From UMGS621 sp964468815 (lineage in GTDB: Bacteria > Bacillota > Clostridia > Christensenellales > Borkfalkiaceae), in assembly GCA_964468815.1 (NCBI GenBank), contig CAYXWN010000012.1, positions 1-48,286 on the forward strand: a stretch of DNA of 48,286 bases. The letters run 5' to 3'. Below are positions 8,324 to 17,352 of the stretch, one piece after another. Each line of letters begins with the position of its first letter. The first letter of the stretch is position 1. The position numbers and the translations under genes were made by a program. Under the pieces are notes generated by a model. The model ran no database searches, had not been told where the DNA came from, and worked only from the letters and a program-made list of their open reading frames with translations.

Positions 8324-11300
8324 TCGTCTATTTTACCGTATTTTTCCTCAAATTGCTCGCGCGTAATCAACACCTCGCGCGCCTTAGAGCCTTGGAAGGG
8401 AGAAACGTAACCCTGCCGCTCCATAGAGTCTATGAGTCCGCCCGCTCTGCCGTAGCCGATTTTGAATCTTCTTTGGAACATCGAAATGGACGCGACGTTG
8501 TTCAAGACGGCGTATCTGACCGCCTCGACAAAGAGTTTGTCCTCTTGTTCGTCATCGCTTTCTTCCTCTGTCGCAACGACGGGCGGACGAACGGCTTCCT
8601 CGATGGATTTCGCCGCGTCGTCGTCAAAGTACGCCTCGTTGTTTTCTTTAATATAGTTGACGATATTTTTCACTTCCGCCGTATCAATGAACGCACCTTG
8701 AATTCGCTCGCACTTCGCCATGGTCGAATTGCGGTAAAGCATATCGCCGTTGCCGAGCAACTTCTCCGCGCCGCCCTCAGAAAGAATGGTCATGGAATCC
8801 GCCGCGGAAAGCACGCGGAACGCGATACGGGAAGGCAGATTGGTCTTGATAACGCCGGTGATGACGTCCACGGACGGACGCTGCGTCGCCAAAACCAAAT
8901 GGATTCCCGCCGCACGCGCCTTTTGCGAAAGGCTCAAAATCTTTGCTTCCAAGTCGCGCTTGTTGTACTGCATAAGGTCGGAAACCTCGTCCACGATGAT
9001 GACGATTTTCGGCATCTTCGGAACGGAATCGGACGCGATACAAGAATTGTATTCGTCGATATCGCGCACTTCGTTGTCCTTAAATTGCGTATAGCGTTTT
9101 TCCATTTCGTCGATCGCCCAAGTCAAAGTCGCGATCGCCTTTTGCGGCTCTGTGATAATTTCGTCTATCATCAAATGCGGCAAATGGTTGTAAATGTTAA
9201 ATTCCACCTGCTTGGGATCAACCATGATAAGGCGCAACTCTTCCGGACTGTATTTCGTGATCAAACTAATGATCATTGTATTCAAGCAGACGCTCTTTCC
9301 CATTCCCGTAGAGCCTGCCACCAAATAGTGCGGTCCTTTTGCAAGGTTGTCGCACACAGCCTGGCCGACGATGTTCTTTCCCAACGCGAACGTAAGTGCA
9401 CCCGGCTTTTCTTTGGTAAATGACGGATCTTCGATAATATCCCGTAAGCCGACCATCTGTTTTACCTTGTTCGGCACTTCGATTCCGACGAGATTCTTCC
9501 CCGGAATGGGTGCTTCCACACGCACGCCGTTTTCGGATTCCAAACGCATCGCCACGTCGTCCGCATGGTTGGGAACGCGCTTAACGGGCACGCCGGCAGG
9601 CATCATCAACTCGTAACGGGAAACCGTCGGTCCTTGTACGCAGTTGACGACTTTTGCGTCGATATTAAACTCGGAGAGCGTACGCTCGATGATGCGGCTG
9701 CGCTCCTCGTGATTTTCGTGTTGTCCGTTGGGATCTTGCTTGTATATTTTGAAAAGATCAATCGGCGGACGCTTGTAGACGCGGTGAATCATCGCGCGCG
9801 CCTTGTCTTCCATCGTGAGATCGGCGGAATCTTGCGATTCTACGAACGTAGATTCGGGAATGCGGCGTTCGCGCCGTCCGATCGACGCGGCAAGATCGGT
9901 TTCCTCCGTCTTTTCCGGCTCGATCAGAGGCGTGCTTGCCTCTCTTCTCCGCAACATCGGGGGAATATTCGTTTCTTCCGGGAGTTCTTCCGTCGTATCG
10001 TTTGCGACTTCCTCGACCGAGGAAACCGAATCGGTCGTCTTTTCTTCTTCAAAAAAGATTCGTCTTTCCGATTCGCCGTCACGCCGTACGGGCGTTATCG
10101 GCGTTACGGGAGTTACCGGAGGCTCTTCCCGTTCGACGGCAGGCTCTTCTCTGCGTAACCGGAAAGATTCTTCCCGACGGGGGGCGGAATCCGTACGGAA
10201 AGACGGCGTCGGCTCTTCTTCTCGAATCGGCGGCTGAATCGGCTCTTCCTTACGGACGGACGATTGTATCGGCGACGCGTATTTTTCCGCAAACGCGTCC
10301 GCTCTGAGCGCGGTATCGCTCTTCGGCTCGTCGTCGTAATCGAACGCAGGCGGCAACACTTGGTTGCGATCGGTTTTGATCTCGCGAACGGGCGCGGACA
10401 CCTCGGCGGTCGCCTTTGGCGCGCTAACGCTCTGCGTTCCTACGCGTTTTTTCTTTTTATCGGAAAGAATGTCCTCCAAATTAAGCGGAGAGGGCGTCTT
10501 GATATAGTTGAGTTTGGACTCCATATCATCGCCGTAAACGGCGGAATAGGTTTGCTGCGATTCGCGAGAATAGCCGAGGCTCTTTCCCTCGTCCCCGTTC
10601 GGATAGAGAATACGGAAAGAATCGTTCTTGGTCTTTTCTTGCTGACGACGGGTTTTCAACTCGAAATTATCGTCCCGATAATAAAGTTGCGGTCCTGCCG
10701 GCGTTTCGGGCTCGTCTTCTTCCGCATCCTCTTCTATCAACGTATGGGAATGCGTCTTTGAGGGCTTTTCTTCTTTCGCCCTTCTTGCACGCTTCTCGCG
10801 CGAAACGCGCACGGCGGAAGTTCCTCTCATCCATAAATTTCTGAAAAAGCCGTACATCGTCAACGCGATCAACACGGAAAGCAACACGTAACTGCCGACG
10901 GGCGTAAGCAAGGACAAAAACAAGCCGTCCAACAGCCCGAAAAAACAACCGCCGCCCGTCGCAGAGGACACGCCGCCCTCGCCGGCATTGTAGCAAGCGG
11001 AAAGATACGCGCCGTAACTTTCCCCGATCATAGACGCGGACGTAACCGCATGCACCAAAAGGAAAGAAAAAACAACCGCGAGATAAAGGAATAAACGGCT
11101 TTTACCCGAAATAGGCAACGTTTTGCCGCATACGAGATAAACGCCCATGACGATCATCCAAAAGAACAACGGAAACGCAAACCACCCGAATACACCGAAC
11201 AAAAAGCCGTTCACAACCCGTCCGACCGCAGAAAAAACCATATCGCGCGTGAACAAACACACCAGCGCGAGCGTGGAAAACAAAATCAGAACCATGCCGA

Positions 11301-11364
11301 ACGTTTCGCCTGAAAAAACGTCCGAATCTCTCTTCTCTTTTTTATCTCTGCCCATTGCGTTCAA
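8320..11364 (-). CDS. ftsK: DNA translocase FtsK/SpoIIIE
   Basis: Septal DNA pump that clears and orients chromosome termini during division. The protein has about 1014 residues: four N-terminal transmembrane helices (about 25-190), a long charged linker rich in REEP-like repeats (about 200-530), the motor with Walker A GSTGMGKS (roughly 650-660) and Walker B KIVIIVDEV, and a C-terminal winged-helix gamma domain (RRFKIGYGRAGGLIDSMERQGYVSPF). I prefer a TTG start at 11364 because GAGGGG is 8-9 bases upstream; an ATG three codons later is less well spaced. It overlaps rimO by 4 bp and heads the rimO-pgsA-cinA-recA run. Confidence 0.95.
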   Translation of the reverse strand: MNAMGRDKKEKRDSDVFSGETFGMVLILFSTLALVCLFTRDMVFSAVGRVVNGFLFGVFGWFAFPLFFWMIVMGVYLVCGKTLPISGKSRLFLYLAVVFSFLLVHAVTSASMIGESYGAYLSACYNAGEGGVSSATGGGCFFGLLDGLFLSLLTPVGSYVLLSVLIALTMYGFFRNLWMRGTSAVRVSREKRARRAKEEKPSKTHSHTLIEEDAEEDEPETPAGPQLYYRDDNFELKTRRQQEKTKNDSFRILYPNGDEGKSLGYSRESQQTYSAVYGDDMESKLNYIKTPSPLNLEDILSDKKKKRVGTQSVSAPKATAEVSAPVREIKTDRNQVLPPAFDYDDEPKSDTALRADAFAEKYASPIQSSVRKEEPIQPPIREEEPTPSFRTDSAPRREESFRLRREEPAVEREEPPVTPVTPITPVRRDGESERRIFFEEEKTTDSVSSVEEVANDTTEELPEETNIPPMLRRREASTPLIEPEKTEETDLAASIGRRERRIPESTFVESQDSADLTMEDKARAMIHRVYKRPPIDLFKIYKQDPNGQHENHEERSRIIERTLSEFNIDAKVVNCVQGPTVSRYELMMPAGVPVKRVPNHADDVAMRLESENGVRVEAPIPGKNLVGIEVPNKVKQMVGLRDIIEDPSFTKEKPGALTFALGKNIVGQAVCDNLAKGPHYLVAGSTGMGKSVCLNTMIISLITKYSPEELRLIMVDPKQVEFNIYNHLPHLMIDEIITEPQKAIATLTWAIDEMEKRYTQFKDNEVRDIDEYNSCIASDSVPKMPKIVIIVDEVSDLMQYNKRDLEAKILSLSQKARAAGIHLVLATQRPSVDVITGVIKTNLPSRIAFRVLSAADSMTILSEGGAEKLLGNGDMLYRNSTMAKCERIQGAFIDTAEVKNIVNYIKENNEAYFDDDAAKSIEEAVRPPVVATEEESDDEQEDKLFVEAVRYAVLNNVASISMFQRRFKIGYGRAGGLIDSMERQGYVSPFQGSKAREVLITREQFEEKYGKIDE

Positions 11365-11421
11365 AAGAATACCCCTCTACGCGCATACGAAGCGCGCTGT
11401 TTTAAAAATAATATATATTAT

Positions 11422-11450
11422 ATAATACCAAACGAGGGGAAATTTTGCAA
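11422..11450 (-). promoter_or_regulatory. Probable promoter of ftsK operon
   Basis: Minus strand: TTGCAA, 17 bp, TATTAT, with an overlapping TATAAT four bases further on. The region between this and the start codon holds a small GCGCGC/GCGCG inverted repeat. Confidence 0.55.
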
Positions 11451-11477
11451 TCAATTTCGGATAATCTTTCGCGCAAA

Positions 11478-11512
11478 ATAAAAAAACGGAACCGTTTTCG
11501 TTCCGTTTCAAT
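11478..11512 (-). terminator. Terminator after ABC importer operon
   Basis: Minus strand: GAAACGGAAC and GGTTCCGTTT form a stem followed by a run of T. It lies directly after the ATPase stop at 11516. Confidence 0.8.
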
Positions 11513-11515
11513 AAT

Positions 11516-12148
11516 TTATACGTTTTTTGCGCGCAGAATCGACAAAAGTCGCGCTTCCGCATCCGCGCCGTTTTTCAACACGGCGGAAATTTTACCGTCT
11601 TCCAAGACGGCGATCGTATCCGCAAGATAAATCGCCTCTTCCACGGTATGCGTCACGAGAACGGCGGTCGAACGGCGTTCCGCGATCAACGCTTTTAATT
11701 CGTCCATGATGCGATATTTTAACGCGACGTCCAAATTATGAAAGGGTTCGTCCAACAAAACGAGTTCCGCCGAAAAGGCGAACGCGCGTAAAATCGCCAC
11801 GCGGCGCGCCATTCCACCCGAAAGTTCTTTCGGATACCGACGTTTCGCATCCGAAAGCCCCACTTTTGAAAGCAACGCGTCTACGTCCGCATTCGGCTCG
11901 ATAAAGCGAATATTTTGTTCCACCGTGAGATTGGGAATTAAACGGTCGTTCTGAAAGACACAAGACACCCGTCCGATATTCGGCACGCCGTCGCACGGAA
12001 GCAAACCAGCCAAGATCTTTAAGAGCGTTGTTTTTCCCGTTCCCGAACTTCCCGTTAAGGCAAGCGTTTTCCCCTCTTCGATTTCCAAATTCAGTCCGTT
12101 AAGCACGCGCCGATCGCCGTAAGAAAAGGTTAAATCGTTCAACTTCAT
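11516..12148 (-). CDS. ABC importer ATP-binding protein (SsuB/TauB type)
   Basis: ATPase that drives the importer encoded just upstream. The 210 residues include Walker A GSSGTGKT, signature LSGGMARR, Walker B LVLLDEPF and the switch histidine in VLVTHT. The start at 12148 has GGGAGGTGG 5 bases upstream and overlaps the permease stop by 4 bp (ATGA); a frame extended to 12181 would swallow that site. At 210 residues it is shorter than typical SsuB proteins. It is last in the substrate-binding protein, permease, ATPase operon and is followed by a terminator. Confidence 0.92.
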   Translation of the reverse strand: MKLNDLTFSYGDRRVLNGLNLEIEEGKTLALTGSSGTGKTTLLKILAGLLPCDGVPNIGRVSCVFQNDRLIPNLTVEQNIRFIEPNADVDALLSKVGLSDAKRRYPKELSGGMARRVAILRAFAFSAELVLLDEPFHNLDVALKYRIMDELKALIAERRSTAVLVTHTVEEAIYLADTIAVLEDGKISAVLKNGADAEARLLSILRAKNV

Positions 12149-12894
12149 GCTTTCCACCTCCCCAATCTGCGCGACAACCATTTTGCGATTCCCTCGAACA
12201 ACAGTCCCGAACAGACGGTGACGAGCAATAACGCCAAAAGCGTAGCCGTTTCCAAATACGTTTTCGCGAGATTCATCAGTCTGCCAAGCGAATTTGCCGT
12301 CTGTGCAAGCACTTCCGCCGCCACCATGAGTTTCAAGTTCAGCGAAAGCCCCGCCCCGGCGATTCTCACCGCAGACGGCGAAACGGCAGGGATAAAAAAA
12401 CGACCGATCACGCGCGATTGCGGCACGCGATACAACTTCGCCATTTCGATGAGATCGGGATCAATTTCCGAGAGCAACGCGGTCAACTCGGTATAGAGCG
12501 TCGGAAGCATTACCAACGCCGTAACCAAGCAGGCAACGACGCGACTATTCAAAAACAAAATCAGCCACAACGCAACGACTAACGTGGGAAACGCGCGAAA
12601 TACGCTCATGATCCCGTCGACCGTCGCTCTCGCCCAAAGCACGTACCGCGCAAGCAACGCAAAGCCGAACGCACAGAGAAACGAGCAGAGAAAGGTTACA
12701 AGGCAACGCAAAAGCGTCGCCCCGTACGCGGCGTAAAATTCAGCCGTTCCCAACACCTGCCATAACGCGGAAAGCGTCGCCCCGGGCGAAGGTAAAATAT
12801 AGTCCGAATCCGCCTTTACCGAAAGCCCTTGCCACAGAGCGACAAAGGCAACGAAAACAACGAGCGGAAATACGTAACGAAGCCACTTTTTCAT
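12145..12894 (-). CDS. ABC importer permease (SsuC/ThiX type)
   Basis: Inner-membrane channel subunit of the nitrate/sulfonate/thiamine-precursor class. The 249 residues contain about six hydrophobic helices and an EAA-type cytoplasmic loop around the IEMAKLYRVPQSRVIGRF segment, which docks to the ATPase. The ATG at 12892-12894 shares its A with the TGA stop of the binding-protein gene, so the two are translationally coupled; a TTG one codon earlier is possible. The family suggests small organic solutes such as sulfonates or pyrimidine or thiazole precursors; the sequence does not settle which. Confidence 0.9.
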   Translation of the reverse strand: MKKWLRYVFPLVVFVAFVALWQGLSVKADSDYILPSPGATLSALWQVLGTAEFYAAYGATLLRCLVTFLCSFLCAFGFALLARYVLWARATVDGIMSVFRAFPTLVVALWLILFLNSRVVACLVTALVMLPTLYTELTALLSEIDPDLIEMAKLYRVPQSRVIGRFFIPAVSPSAVRIAGAGLSLNLKLMVAAEVLAQTANSLGRLMNLAKTYLETATLLALLLVTVCSGLLFEGIAKWLSRRLGRWKA

Positions 12895-13868
12895 CAATAG
12901 AAAAACGCGTCCGTAACGTCGCCCACCGCATTCGGCTCGATCGTCTTAATCTTCGCTAAATACGCCTTTACGGATTCCTTTGCGTCTGCGGATTTTTGAA
13001 CGGAAAGGTTACAATTTACGATAGACGTATGCGTCAATTTCGATCCGTCCAAGGACGAAGCCAAGCCCTCTTCCAAATACGCGGAAAGGTTTTCGACGGC
13101 GGCGGCAGGTCTGCCCTCTACGTCCTCTTTTACCCAAGCGATACTATCCGAAAGCGCAGTCAAAAGATCGGAAACGTATTGCTCGGACAATTCGTCCAAC
13201 ACCTGTTTTTTCACCATTAAAACCGCTTGGGGATAATCGTTTTCCCCGTATAGACTTTGCAGAGAGAACCGAACGGGCAACGCGCTGTTCGTGACGGCAG
13301 GTTCGGGCAAAACGCCGAAATCCAACTCTCCCTTTTTCAATAACGGCAACATATCCGACGCCACGTTGTAATAGCGAAGGGCGATCTTTCCCTCGATCGA
13401 CGTTTCGGATTCCTCATAAGCGATCCCGTTTTCCTCTAAAATCGCCTTTAAGGTAAGATCGGGCACGTTGCCGCGCTGAATTACACCCAACGTTTTTCCG
13501 TAAAGATCGGTAAGCGCGCTTGCTTCCCCTTTCCCGACGATAAACAAATTCCCGTGTGTAACGACGGCAACCATCTTCATGGCATCATTGTTTGCAAACA
13601 GTTTGGAAGCGGCGTTAACGGGCATGATTGCGAACTCGGCGTCCGTCGAAGCGTGCGAGGCGATGGACGACGCGTTTACGACGTGCATCGAAAAATCAGT
13701 CAACTGCGAAGTCGGCGCAATAAAGTTTGCAACCGCAAGTGCAGGCGCGCCGTCCGGCACATAAAACCGATACGTTCTCGTTCCCGGCGGAGGGGTTTCG
13801 GAATTGCCGCAAGCGGCAAGGGAAAGGCACAAGAACAGTGCCGTGAGCAATGCAAGTAATTTCTTCAT
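12894..13868 (-). CDS. ABC importer substrate-binding lipoprotein (NMT1/SsuA-like)
   Basis: Lipid-anchored receptor of the importer. A lipoprotein signal peptide is clear: a basic start (MKKLL), a hydrophobic core and the lipobox LAAC with Cys20 as the lipidated residue. The remaining 300 residues have the look of NMT1/THI5-like periplasmic-binding proteins (VPDGAPALAVANFI start, hinge around GKTLGVIQRGNVPD). The start has AAGGAG upstream. It is the first gene of the three-gene operon and is preceded by a leader RNA with a terminator (13903-14030), so ligand-controlled expression is likely. Confidence 0.88.
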   Translation of the reverse strand: MKKLLALLTALFLCLSLAACGNSETPPPGTRTYRFYVPDGAPALAVANFIAPTSQLTDFSMHVVNASSIASHASTDAEFAIMPVNAASKLFANNDAMKMVAVVTHGNLFIVGKGEASALTDLYGKTLGVIQRGNVPDLTLKAILEENGIAYEESETSIEGKIALRYYNVASDMLPLLKKGELDFGVLPEPAVTNSALPVRFSLQSLYGENDYPQAVLMVKKQVLDELSEQYVSDLLTALSDSIAWVKEDVEGRPAAAVENLSAYLEEGLASSLDGSKLTHTSIVNCNLSVQKSADAKESVKAYLAKIKTIEPNAVGDVTDAFFY

Positions 13869-13902
13869 ATTCTTTCTCCTTTTGATATTCCCGAACTGTT
13901 TT

Positions 13903-13936
13903 TATACAAAAATGCCCCTACCTTAACGGCAGGGGC
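13903..13936 (-). terminator. Leader terminator (attenuator) before ABC importer
   Basis: Minus strand: GCCCCTGCC and GGTAGGGGC form a nearly perfect 9-bp stem with a 5-nt loop, followed by ATTTTTG. It lies between the promoter and the first gene, so transcription must read through it to express the importer. Confidence 0.85.
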
Positions 13937-14030
13937 GGCGTTTTTATACTGCGAAAAGAGGGCGGATTGCGCCTTGCTTTTCCGATTCGCCCCTTCTCCG
14001 TCAGGGCGAACCGTTCGGGTCAGGTTTTTC
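13937..14030 (-). ncRNA. Putative riboswitch-type leader, class not recognised
   Basis: About 90 nt of transcribed leader between a strong promoter and an intrinsic terminator. GGTTCGCCC and GGGGCGAATC can form a stable stem around a loop with GACGGAGAA. The same GGGGCG could instead pair with CGCCCC in the 5' arm of the terminator, giving an antiterminator. Two short matches to thiamine-pyrophosphate riboswitch blocks (ACCTGA, and GAGAAGGGG) are present, but the full consensus order is not, so I do not assign it to TPP or another known class. Confidence 0.55.
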
Positions 14031-14034
14031 TTTG

Positions 14035-14063
14035 ATTATAACCCGAATATACGATTTTGTCAA
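14035..14063 (-). promoter_or_regulatory. Promoter of ABC importer leader
   Basis: Minus strand: TTGACA, 17-bp spacer, TATAAT, both boxes perfect. The -35 box contains the TGA stop codon of clpB (14060-14062), so the two units are packed without any gap. Confidence 0.9.
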
Positions 14064-16636
14064 GCACTTTTCAGCGTAAGCGCACCGTCTTCCGCATCGA
14101 CGACAACCGTCGTCCCAACGGCGAAGCGATTTTCGACGATACCGCGCGCGATCAACGTTTCCACTTCGTGCTGAATGTAGCGACGCAAAGGACGCGCTCC
14201 GTAAATCGGATCGTAGCCGTTCTCTACGATTTGATCTTTCGCACGATCGGTCACCGAAAGCGAAAGTTGTTTTTCGGCAAGCCGCTTACGCAAATCGTTC
14301 AGCATCAAATCGACGATGCTCTTCACGTTTTCGCGCGTAAGGGGCTTGTAGAACACGATCTCGTCCAGACGGTTCAAAAATTCGGGACGGAACGCCGTTT
14401 TTAACAGCCGCGACACCTCGTTACGGGCGGATTCTGTTAAATTCCCCTCCGAATCAATTCCCTCTAAGATGTCGTTCGATCCCAAATTAGAGGTCAAAAT
14501 GATAACCGTATTCTTAAAATCGACCGTTCTGCCCTGCGAATCGGTGATTCTGCCGTCGTCTAAAACTTGCAATAAAATATTAAACACGTCCGGATGCGCC
14601 TTTTCGATTTCGTCGAACAAGATCACCGAATAAGGTTTTCTTCTGACCGCCTCGGTCAACTGTCCGCCGTCCTCGAACCCGACGTATCCCGGAGGCGCAC
14701 CGATCAAACGGGATACGGAGAATTTCTCCATATACTCGCTCATGTCGATACGGATCATGTTTTTCTCGTCGTCGAACAGACATTCCGCAAGGGTTTTCGC
14801 AAGTTCGGTTTTTCCGACGCCCGTCGGACCTAAAAACAAGAACGAACCGATCGGACGATCGGGATCGGCAATTCCGGCACGCGAACGCAAAATCGCTTCG
14901 GAAACCGCTTTGACCGCCTCGTCTTGTCCGACGACGCGTTGGTGCAAAATTCCCTCTAAATTCAATAATTTTTCGCGCTCGCCCTCCATCAAACGGGAAA
15001 CGGGAATCCCCGTCCAACGACAGATAATGCGAGCGATCTCCTCTTCGGTCACGCGGTCGCGCAAAAGTCCGCTCTTTTCGTGCGTTTCCGCTTCCGACTT
15101 TTCAAGTTCCGCTTTGGCGGAAGGCAACTTTGCATAGAGAATTTCGGACGCGCGCTCGTATTCACCGTTTCGCTGCGCCCGTTCCAACTCTTGGTTAAGC
15201 GAAGTAATTTCCTCGCGCAACTTTCTGACGCGTGCGATCCGTCCCTTTTCGTTCTGCCATTTGGCGGACATACTTTGATATTGTGCGCGCAACTCCGCAA
15301 GTTCTCTTCTAATCTCCTCTAAATGCGCGAGCGAAAGATTATCCGTTTCTTTTTTCAGCGCGGTTTCTTCGATTTCCAACTGCATGATCTTGCGCGCGAT
15401 ATCGTCCATTTCGGACGGCATGGAGTCGATCTCCGTCTTAATCATCGCGCAAGCCTCGTCCACCAAATCGATCGCCTTATCGGGAAGATACCGATCGGAA
15501 ATATAGCGGTTGGAAAGCGTTGCGGCGGCGATCAACGCGGAATCCGCGATCTTTACGCCGTGGAACACTTCGTAGCGGTCTTTTAAGCCGCGCAGAATGG
15601 AAATCGTATCTTCCACCGTCGGCTCGGCAACCAAAACCGTCTGAAAACGCCTCTCTAATGCCGGATCTTTTTCAATATACTTCCGATATTCGTCCAGCGT
15701 AGTCGCGCCGATACAATGCAACTCGCCGCGCGCCAGCATGGGCTTTAACAGATTGCCTGCGTCCATCGCGCCGTCCGTCTTACCTGCGCCCACGATCAAG
15801 TGCAACTCGTCGATAAAGAGAATGATCTTCCCCTCGCTCTTTTTCACTTCGGATAAAACAGCCTTTAACCTCTCTTCGAACTCGCCCCGATACTTCGCGC
15901 CTGCGATCAACGCTCCGATATCCAAAGAAAAGACCTTCCTGTCTTTTAAGGACGACGGAACGTCCCCTTTCATGATACGGATCGCCAGCCCCTCCGCGAT
16001 CGCCGTTTTGCCGACGCCCGCTTCGCCGATCAGCACCGGATTGTTCTTGCTTTTACGGGAAAGAATCCGAATCACGTTCCGAATCTCGTTATCCCGTCCG
16101 ATCACCGGATCGAGTTTATGCGTACGCGCGAGTTCGACGAGATCGGAACCGTATTTTTTCAACACGTCGTAGGTGTCTTCCGGATTATCGTTGGTAATTC
16201 GCACGTTGCCGCGCACCTCGGATAACGCTTTCAAAAAGCCGTCTTTCGTGATGCGGAAACGGTCGAACAACGAGGAAAGCGCACGAGACTTTTCCAACAA
16301 GCCGTAAAACAAATGCTCGACGGAAACGTATTCGTCTTTCATGCGCTTCGCCTGCTCCTCCGCCTCTGTTAAAGATGCGTTCAGATCGGCGGCGATATAA
16401 AGTTGTCCGCCCCGTTGCTTGGGAAGTTTTTCGATCAACTCGTCCGAAGCGCGTTCGACGGCGTTCGGATCGACGTTCGTTTTTTCTAACAGTTGCGCGA
16501 TCAAACTCTCTTCCTGCGCTAGTAGCGCGGAAAGCAAATGCGCGGAGGAAACCTCGGGGTTACCGTTTTCGACCGCACGGTTCTGAGCCTTTCCGATCGC
16601 ATCCAAACTCTTTTGCGTCCATTGATTGGTATTCAT
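14060..16636 (-). CDS. clpB: ATP-dependent chaperone ClpB
   Basis: Hsp100 disaggregase that works with DnaK to rescue aggregated proteins. At 858 residues it has full family length: N-terminal Clp repeat domain (about 1-145), first AAA+ module with Walker A GEAGVGKT (about 200), the coiled-coil middle domain that separates ClpB from ClpA/ClpC (about 400-530), and the second AAA+ module with GPTGVGKT (about 600) and a C-terminal D2-small domain. The start has AAGGAGG 6 bases upstream. It follows an RHH protein gene by 13 bp in the same direction, so the two form an operon. I saw no CIRCE element or CtsR-type repeat upstream. Confidence 0.96.
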   Translation of the reverse strand: MNTNQWTQKSLDAIGKAQNRAVENGNPEVSSAHLLSALLAQEESLIAQLLEKTNVDPNAVERASDELIEKLPKQRGGQLYIAADLNASLTEAEEQAKRMKDEYVSVEHLFYGLLEKSRALSSLFDRFRITKDGFLKALSEVRGNVRITNDNPEDTYDVLKKYGSDLVELARTHKLDPVIGRDNEIRNVIRILSRKSKNNPVLIGEAGVGKTAIAEGLAIRIMKGDVPSSLKDRKVFSLDIGALIAGAKYRGEFEERLKAVLSEVKKSEGKIILFIDELHLIVGAGKTDGAMDAGNLLKPMLARGELHCIGATTLDEYRKYIEKDPALERRFQTVLVAEPTVEDTISILRGLKDRYEVFHGVKIADSALIAAATLSNRYISDRYLPDKAIDLVDEACAMIKTEIDSMPSEMDDIARKIMQLEIEETALKKETDNLSLAHLEEIRRELAELRAQYQSMSAKWQNEKGRIARVRKLREEITSLNQELERAQRNGEYERASEILYAKLPSAKAELEKSEAETHEKSGLLRDRVTEEEIARIICRWTGIPVSRLMEGEREKLLNLEGILHQRVVGQDEAVKAVSEAILRSRAGIADPDRPIGSFLFLGPTGVGKTELAKTLAECLFDDEKNMIRIDMSEYMEKFSVSRLIGAPPGYVGFEDGGQLTEAVRRKPYSVILFDEIEKAHPDVFNILLQVLDDGRITDSQGRTVDFKNTVIILTSNLGSNDILEGIDSEGNLTESARNEVSRLLKTAFRPEFLNRLDEIVFYKPLTRENVKSIVDLMLNDLRKRLAEKQLSLSVTDRAKDQIVENGYDPIYGARPLRRYIQHEVETLIARGIVENRFAVGTTVVVDAEDGALTLKSA

Positions 16637-16649
16637 AATAATTCCTCCT

Positions 16650-17291
16650 TTACAGTGTGTTATCTTTTAAGGTTGCGGAAAAACGCTTTCTCAAATAAAC
16701 CGCCGCGTTTTCCCCTGCGGCAATCGTCTGAAAATACTCGTTCATCAAAGCGTTCAGACGATCGACGTATTCGGTGATAAGACGTCCTAAGTCGTCCGCG
16801 GAAAGCACGTCCCTCGGACAAAGAAAAAGTCGCCGATAATGCCCGCGTGCGCGTTCCGACCGAACCCGATCGGATAAATAAACGCGCTCACATTCCTGCC
16901 AAAGGGCAAAAAACGCGTCCAACTCGTCTAACAACCGCTCGCTTTTGGTACGGAAAGAAACTTTCAATTCCCCTAAAAAATCGCTCGCGTCCGAATACAA
17001 TTCGATCGAATAGCGAACCGTCGGACGATACGGGTAATCCAACGCGCCGCAATAATACGCCATAGACGCGGTGGGAAGATTGTAAAAGCGCAATGCGCCG
17101 CACCCCTCGGATCGGCGTGCAAGAGAATGAAAAACCGTTTCCATTCTCTGCTCGGGCGTTTCGTGCGAAACGTATTCCGCAAGAATCCGATTGACCGCTT
17201 GTGAACGCGAAAGCCCCTTTCGGTAGGCGATTACGTCTATTTTACGAACGACTTCCTCGGACAAAACCAGACTGTAAACCGATTTCTTCAT
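16650..17291 (-). CDS. Ribbon-helix-helix protein with unknown C-terminal domain
   Basis: Probable DNA-binding regulator of its own operon with clpB. Residues 4-42 read as an RHH (CopG/Arc-like) domain: a short strand (SVYSLVL), helix one (EEVVRKIDVIAYRKG) and helix two beginning LSRSQAVNRILAEYV. The remaining ~170 residues are mixed alpha/beta with an aromatic/arginine-rich end and match no family I recognise; they may be an oligomerisation or stress-sensing domain. The start at 17289-17291 (213 residues) has AAGGAGG upstream; the frame to 17333 would overlap the promoter. Its promoter carries a perfect inverted repeat over the -35 box, as expected for an autorepressor. The regulatory role is inferred. 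Confidence 0.75.
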   Translation of the reverse strand: MKKSVYSLVLSEEVVRKIDVIAYRKGLSRSQAVNRILAEYVSHETPEQRMETVFHSLARRSEGCGALRFYNLPTASMAYYCGALDYPYRPTVRYSIELYSDASDFLGELKVSFRTKSERLLDELDAFFALWQECERVYLSDRVRSERARGHYRRLFLCPRDVLSADDLGRLITEYVDRLNALMNEYFQTIAAGENAAVYLRKRFSATLKDNTL

Positions 17292-17314
17292 AGTTCCTCC
17301 TTTTGAGTAACAAT

Positions 17315-17343
17315 ATTTTATCTCTTGTTTCATAATTTGTCAA
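17315..17343 (-). promoter_or_regulatory. Promoter of RHH-clpB operon
   Basis: Minus strand: TTGACA, 17-bp spacer, TAAAAT. Confidence 0.8.
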
Positions 17344-17352
17344 GCAAATTAT
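17332..17352. promoter_or_regulatory. Operator-like perfect dyad over the RHH-clpB -35 box
   Basis: ATAATTTG, 5-nt spacer, CAAATTAT: a perfect 8-bp inverted repeat that contains the -35 hexamer. A further CAAATT half-site lies exactly 21 bp away (17345 and 17366), about two helical turns, which fits cooperative binding of RHH dimers along one face of the DNA. Binding itself is inferred. Confidence 0.6.

Noticed and set aside
13990..14025. Guanidine-II (mini-ykkC) tandem ACGR hairpins
   Set aside because: Two ACGG strings occur, but neither sits as a tetraloop on a good stem.
13937..14030. TPP riboswitch before the ABC importer
   Set aside because: Isolated pieces such as ACCTGA and GAGAAGGGG are present, but the conserved blocks (CTGAGA, then GAACCTGATC and the GCG-AGGGA end) are not in the right order, and the transcript would start too late to include a 5' half.
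14060..16636. ClpC or ClpA instead of ClpB
   Set aside because: The long coiled-coil middle domain between the two AAA+ modules and the overall length identify ClpB.
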